Positions 8,481 to 12,785 of a DNA stretch of 12,785 bases are shown here, one piece after another. The notes under the pieces are model-generated. The model ran no database searches. It saw only the letters and a list, made by a program, of their open reading frames with translations, and was not told the origin of the DNA. The DNA is from Jimgerdemannia flammicorona (Eukaryota > Mucoromycota > Endogonomycetes > Endogonales > Endogonaceae): contig RBNI01005283.1 in the NCBI GenBank assembly GCA_003990745.1, forward strand, positions 1-12,785, written 5' to 3'. Each line of letters begins with the position of its first letter. The stretch's first letter is position 1. Both the position numbers and the translations under genes were made by a program.

Positions 8481-9080
8481 TATAAGAGAAGTATAATGTA
8501 ATGACTGCCTATAAGGTTCTAGTCTGTAAATTGTAACAGTATGTCTCATGACTAGTAGGTAATCTGTCTGGACCATTTTCTAAGAGATACAGCACTAGCA
8601 ACTACTTATTTATGAGACTTTCAAAGCCAGAGGAGTTCAAACTATTAACTGATTGGTTAAGATCAAAATCAGGTCCTTACTCTATATGAAGGAAGCTACT
8701 CTTTATCATCATGTCAAAATATATAAGGAAGATGCCAGCTCATAAATACTACTTTTTGACCCCCTGTCAGAGGTTATAGGATCAGAAAATTTTTCAGGCT
8801 GGACCAATGAATAAGGATGTTCAAGAGAAGATCCTTATTTAGGATGAAGATATAATGGTGATCTCAGAATAGTGACATCATTACAGAAGACAGCCTTTCC
8901 TTATAAGCCACTAGATCAGAGTATAAGAAGATTATATGATATGACTCACCTAGGCTACAAGATGAGCAATGATGACAAATCATGAGTCATAATAACCATA
9001 AGATAGAGATCTCAAGGAATATAAAAGAAAGACCAGAAAACTACAGTAGCAGTAACTCAAATAAGACTCACAAAATCCTA
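8481..9080 (+). pseudogene. Unknown C-terminal extension of element A pol
   Basis: The integrase C-terminal frame (codons starting at 8288 plus multiples of three) stays readable for about 200 more codons, to a TGA near 9090, with only the kind of stops seen elsewhere in the element. A clean stretch at about 8570-8690 includes LFMRLSKPEEFKLLTDWLRS, and a later acidic part reads VQEKILI then DEDIMVISE (near 8820-8868). It is too long for the usual short tail after a Gypsy integrase and does not look like a chromodomain, because the aromatic cage and WE..NL pattern are missing. Element B diverges from A at this point. No known domain was recognised. Confidence 0.4.
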
Positions 9081-9110
9081 AAATAGTTTGAAAGACTTAT
9101 TATAAAAAAA

Positions 9111-9943
9111 ATGTCTACTGCTCACCAAACCACAAGGTCCAAGAACTACCAAGACTTCTCAGTCTAAGAAAGGATATTTCAAGATATCAGAAGAGCTATG
9201 AGGACCTACACTAGAAGAATTTCTAGCCTCAACTTCAGTACTAGTAACTCTTATCACTTTATCTTCTACTATTATGAAATAGAGACAAGGATCACTACTA
9301 CTACCAATATCTCTAGATGTGGTAGAAATATGAAATAAGAAACCTTCTCTACTGAGAATTCCCTCAGACCAGTCTCCAAGAGATACAAGATACCACCTCT
9401 ATGGATACATATAAATTGAGAGTAGCTAAAAAGATCCATCAGGTCTTCAGGTATATATCTTGGTCAATTCCCAACTTAGAGAATATCAGAGTCTCAGACT
9501 TTAAGAAATTTTCAGCCTACTATATGGATGCACTAGAAGCCATGGTGGCTACAGAAGCCCAATCCACTATTACTCTCAAAAGTAACAAAGTAGAAGAGTT
9601 CTGAAATCCCATCCTTGAGAACAATCTAGATCAATTTCTACAAGAATTAATATCAGTATTCTAAGGCCCCAGTATCTAGGTCAGACTCCCTCAAGATCCC
9701 ACCTTTGTCTCCTACTTTGTGGGGGAAAACATCATAGATTGGAGAGCCCCTGATCTTCTTTCTGCTGCCTTTGAATATAATGATGTCACCAACAATGATA
9801 TTATCCTACTAATTGAATGCAAAATGAATAAAACAGAGATATTTGCTAACTTTATTTCCTTCAAAGACATCCTATCTCCAACCTCTAGCCTTGATGATAG
9901 TGATGAAAACAAAGTTCCCAGAATTCTGAATATTATTCTCTAA
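9111..9943 (+). pseudogene. Third ORF relic downstream of pol in element A
   Basis: An ATG at 9111, behind an A-rich leader, opens a region that reads as protein through to a TAA at 9941-9943, about 277 codons, with frameshifts in the first third. The best part is one frame from 9362: codons 9401-9601 (DTYKLRVAKKIHQVFRYISW near the start) and, after TGA, TAA and TAG stops, 9719-9940 (FVGENIIDWRAPDLLSAAF early, then an acidic SSLDDSDEN tail). The composition is soluble, without an obvious signal peptide or membrane span, so it is not a typical env. No zinc knuckle is seen, so a gag identity is not supported either. The TAA is followed by AT-rich DNA and an LTR-like block, placing this as the last ORF of the element. 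Confidence 0.45.
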
Positions 9944-10004
9944 TTTGTTTATATAACTATTTATTTGAATACTTGAATATTCTGATATCCTGACTTTGTA
10001 TAAC

Positions 10005-10276
10005 TGTCAGAAATTATTCCAGTATTATGATATTATATAACTAATTGTACAAGTACTTAAATTTATACTTATAATCTGAAGTTTTCTATATTCAAATATC
10101 TTATTTAGTTATCAAATCTTATATTTAGCTTTATATCTTAGCAACTATTGAATTGTGTTTTGTATAAATACCCCTCTCATTTTCTTTGAAATAAAGTCAG
10201 TATTAAAAACACTTAAGTATTTAAGTACTTAACTACTCTAGAGTACAAGAGTTCCAGTACTCTACTCAATTTCACA
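10005..10276 (+). repeat. Possible LTR of element A (TG...CA, promoter and poly(A) signal)
   Basis: The block begins TGTCAG, ends TTTCACA and contains TATAAATA at 10163-10170 and AATAAA at 10190-10195, the compact promoter and polyadenylation layout of many fungal LTRs. It lies soon after the last ORF of element A, where a 3' LTR would be expected. No second copy is present in the window and no polypurine tract is obvious before it, so both borders are guesses. Small palindromes (TTAAGTACTTAA, TACTCTAGAGTA) lie near its end. Confidence 0.35.
10163..10195 (+). promoter_or_regulatory. TATA box and AATAAA pair
   Basis: TATAAATA (10163-10170) followed 20 bases later by AATAAA (10190-10195). The close pairing is characteristic of the U3-R part of short LTRs and is unusual for an ordinary gene. 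Function is inferred from arrangement only. Confidence 0.4.
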
Positions 10277-10308
10277 TAAGTAAATTCAAGAGATAACAGA
10301 ATAATTTA

Positions 10309-10527
10309 AAGATAAGAAGTTTGAGAACTATAAGACCTTGGAAAGATACTCCAATAGAACTTATTTATGAGAAACTTATGATTGATCTAAGAGATATATC
10401 TTGAAGAAAATCTGATATATATACTTGGAGAACTTAGTACCTCCTATGTGATACTAGATATATTTATAATATATCCAAACAATTGTCAGAATGTTTTTTG
10501 AGATTCCAAAAGTCTTCAAATAATTAA
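10309..10527 (+). pseudogene. Short coding relic after the LTR-like block
   Basis: One frame is readable for 72 codons (RPWKDTPIELIYEKLMIDLRD near its start) with only a TGA and a TAG inside before the final TAA. It starts about 30 bases after the putative LTR end. It might be the beginning of a gag if the LTR belongs to another element, or a piece of the sequence into which A inserted. No family was recognised. Confidence 0.25.
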
Positions 10528-10538
10528 TTCAGAATATT

Positions 10539-10655
10539 GTCAAAAGTCAGATAATAGTTCATATTCAAAAGTTAGGTAAGAGTATCTTCAAAAATTAGAT
10601 AGCAGCTCATTTTCAAAATTCAGATAATGACTTATTGTCAAAAGTCAAGTAATAG
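10539..10655 (+). repeat. Tandem array of five 25-bp units
   Basis: Five imperfect units with the core CAAAAGTCAGATAATAG start at 10541, 10566, 10589, 10614 and 10639, a spacing of 25, 23, 25 and 25 bases. Isolated copies of the core recur at 10785, 10865, 11225 and 11317. The spacing without unique spacers rules out a CRISPR array; it is a decayed minisatellite or part of a long repeat-rich untranslated or LTR region. Confidence 0.6.
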
Positions 10656-11458
10656 CATCTTTTATTCTCTAGAATAGTCTATTTGTATATCATCTAAAGT
10701 TAGATAATAATTCATATAGTATCTTTTAATAGATGACAACAGTTTTTCTATTCTTCAGAGTATATTAGGCAGTATTTGTATCTTCAAAAGTTGAGCAACA
10801 TTCTTATATCAGATGATATATATATATTAAGTAGTATTTATATATCACTTGATATTCATATCTTCAAAAGTTGAGTAGTATTTTTCAAATAATTAACTTG
10901 AGTAGTTTATATCTCTTAGATAGTATATAGAAATATCTTTTTAGTAGTGATTTTTTAAGTTTATATTTTCTATTAAAAATATAACTCAATTTATCTAATT
11001 TTAATTAATAAAATTTTATCTAAAGGTAAAAAAAAGTATAAAAAATCAAAGTTAAAATATTTTTTAAAAGTTATTATAATTTTTAGACTTATAAATTTTC
11101 AAAAATTTGTAGCCAAATTTTGCTATATTACTATCTAAGAGATATAATATCTTTTAATTCTCCATAGTAGTCTGTTTATATATTATATTAAGTAGTTTAT
11201 TTATAATGACTAGAGTTTATATCTTCAAAAGTCATTATTCTTTATATATGATATCTTTAGTTCTGTAGTCAAAAGAGAGTGATTTATTATATAAGAGGCA
11301 GTGTTCATATGTATCTTCAAAAGTCAGATAATAGTATCTTCTATTCTCTATAATGATCTATTTATATGTTATCTTGAGTAGTTCATATATAATATCTTTT
11401 AATTCTCTATAATAGTTTATTTATATATTATCTCAGATAGTTCATTTATAATAAATAG
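10656..11458 (+). repeat. Dispersed and tandem modules of about 58-66 bp
   Basis: A module beginning TATCTTTTAATTCTCTATAA and continuing with TTTATATATTAT and AGTAGTTCAT occurs at about 10656-10713, 11148-11205, 11335-11392 and 11393-11458, the last two being directly tandem. Together with the 25-bp cores they give a two-level repeat structure. The segment 10920-11100 between them is extremely AT-rich and shows nothing else. Confidence 0.5.
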
Positions 11459-11622
11459 TATCTATAAGTTATCAAAAGTGATTAATTCTTATAATATTAT
11501 CTCTCAAACTAAAGAGCAACTTAGCTATTAACTCAATAATATAGTCCTTTACAAAGTATCTATTATTCAATACTGATGGTTTATAGAAATAAGGCTAACA
11601 ACTAGAACAACTGACAAGGATG
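11459..11622. other. AT-rich flank, no gene recognised
   Basis: This sequence lies between the last repeat module and retroposon copy 3. I see no coding sequence or regulatory site in it. Confidence 0.4.
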
Positions 11623-12785
11623 CTCCTTTCTCTGCTACCTTATCGGTCACAAGATTTGGTAGGCAACCTTCTGAGTCCCCTTTCCCCTATTATTACCCCC
11701 TCTACCTTGGGTTGGTTTGCTGTGCCTACATGGGCATGGTGGGAGGAGGGCAATGGTGATGAGTTGCCCCTTTATTGGTGTCGGATCAGTGTCTTCTCCA
11801 CTTTTTCATAGTTTCTGGTGCCTTCGGCTGTGTCTGGAGTGTATCCATTTTGGTGCGGTGCCTTCTTCCTTTTGCTGTCACCAACAAGGTGCTGTCTCGG
11901 TGTATCTCAGACTATGTAGGGAGTCGGCCGATCTTGGGCATCAAGTGCTCAGTGTAGGTTACCTGCAGGTCCTCGGTGCCTGTAGTAGGGCCCTCTGGCT
12001 TTGGCGAGCTTCCTGGCGAGCGTGGTTCTGGTGTAGGTGACTGCTTTTCGGGTGATGTTGGGATGGGAAGGGAGATGGCCGTCACAGATAGGAGGAAGGG
12101 TGATAATGGTGAACCAGTAGGGTGCCAGGCTGGGGGCAGTTATTAGGGCTAGAGCAGGTGCTGCTTTGGTGGGGTCTTTTGATTGGTGTGGTGCAGTTAG
12201 GTGGTAGGTGACACTCTCGGCTTCTTTTGGTGAGTAGCGGAGTGAGGCCCCAGTCGTCAGGGAGGGTCAGGGGGCCTAAGGCTACTCATTTCAGGCATCT
12301 TGGCTGCACTCAACTAGAACCGGGAGCTGACATGGCAACATGATCAAGGCCCACAGACTTGAGTAGTGGGGTATTGGGGGTTTCCTCCCACCTCATGTGT
12401 AAGTCCTTTACTCACCTCAACTGGGAGAACTAGGCCCTACCCACTGTGTTGTGCTTTGATGAGGGTTTTTCTTTGTCTGTCATTCTCTTTGGGGTGGCAG
12501 GGGCTATTCTATTCGACTTGGGCATGGCCTTGTACATATGTTGGGTTCTCAGGCATGCACTTTCGGTCATTGGCATATGGTTGGGTTTCCCCTGATGGTA
12601 GGGAGAGCATGGTGTACAGAATGAGGTGTGGGCCAACATAGGCCCTGCTGTACCTGGCATGGTTGAGCTGCTGGACAATAGCTAGCCTAGGTTAATGGGG
12701 GGGCAGTGCTTGGTGGGTGGTGGGGGAGGGTTTTGGCCTATATAGTCTAGGTTCCCTTCCAATAAAAATCCATGGGACTTGAGTC
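11623..12785 (+). mobile_element. Poly(A) retroposon, copy 3 (runs off the window end)
   Basis: The copy starts CTCCTTTCTC at 11623, like copies 1 and 2, and aligns with them throughout. Over the first 310 bases it differs from copy 2 at roughly one position in nine, mostly transitions. It carries AATAAA at 12761-12766 and ends at GAGTC, a few bases before the poly(A) tail seen in copy 2. It lies in inverted orientation to copy 1, so the window is bounded by the 3' ends of two inverted copies. No reverse transcriptase or conserved protein is visible. Confidence 0.82.
12687..12765 (+). other. Invariant G-rich 3' block of retroposon copy 3
   Basis: This is the third identical 79-base copy of the block. 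The base just before it already differs (C here, T in copies 1 and 2), as do bases soon after it, so the identity is confined to this part. Confidence 0.85.

Larger units (their letters stand above)
5113..9943 (+). mobile_element. Degenerate Ty3/Gypsy LTR retrotransposon, element A (internal region)
   Basis: The domain order is acidic region, dUTPase, reverse transcriptase, RNase H, integrase (core D,D35,E then C-terminal domain), an unknown extension and a third ORF relic. Reverse transcriptase before integrase is the Ty3/Gypsy order. The 5' part (gag and any protease) is not visible; retroposon copy 2 abuts directly upstream, and coding sequence continues up to the tail, so A is either interrupted or truncated there. 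Many in-frame stops and several frameshifts show that it is dead. I find a single CpG (6482-6483) in this whole interval. An LTR-like block follows at 10005-10276, but no matching 5' LTR is present in the window. Confidence 0.85.

Noticed and set aside
8500..8700. Chromodomain after the integrase
   Set aside because: The aromatic cage and the WEP..NL pattern expected of chromoviral chromodomains are not visible in any frame.
10539..10655. Regular repeats considered as a CRISPR array
   Set aside because: Units are imperfect, nearly contiguous and have no unique spacers, and no cas genes exist in this evidently eukaryotic sequence.

Overview
The window looks like a repeat-filled, gene-poor stretch of a fungal nuclear genome, probably a filamentous ascomycete. 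That assignment is inference: it rests on Ty3/Gypsy pol relics, AT-rich decay with stop codons concentrated at expected Trp and Gln codons (a repeat-induced point mutation, RIP-like pattern), and the absence of any recognisable host gene. I see no intact protein gene, rRNA, tRNA or CRISPR array.

Layout. (1) 1-1168, minus strand: copy 1 of a GC-rich retroposon of about 1.17 kb that ends in an AATAAA-type signal and a poly(A) tail. (2) 1169-2150: an unidentified protein-coding relic on the minus strand, cut by copy 1. (3) about 2425-3425, plus strand: heavily decayed integrase region of a first Ty3/Gypsy element (B), split by a 278-bp palindromic MITE (2606-2883) at a TA dinucleotide. (4) 3430-3919: AT-rich relic of unknown origin. 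(5) 3920-5112, plus: retroposon copy 2 with a 26-nt poly(A) tail. (6) 5113-9943, plus: a second, less decayed Ty3/Gypsy element (A), with an acidic region, a dUTPase domain, reverse transcriptase, RNase H, integrase, a long unknown C-terminal extension and a downstream third ORF relic; an LTR-like promoter/poly(A) block follows at 10005-10276. (7) 10277-11622: AT-rich DNA with a short coding relic, a regular 25-bp tandem array and dispersed modules of about 58 bp. (8) 11623-12785, plus: retroposon copy 3, running off the window.

The two most interesting points are the dUTPase domain placed directly before the reverse transcriptase of a Gypsy element, and a 79-bp G-rich block near the retroposon 3' end that is identical in all three copies while the rest differs by roughly 10-15 percent, mostly transitions. 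The three sequence classes differ sharply in decay: B is most AT-rich, A is almost free of CpG and carries scattered stops, and the retroposons keep many CpGs. This suggests successive waves of insertion and silencing. Nothing here appears able to move by itself: several catalytic Asp codons of element A now read Asn, and the retroposon encodes no reverse transcriptase that I can see.
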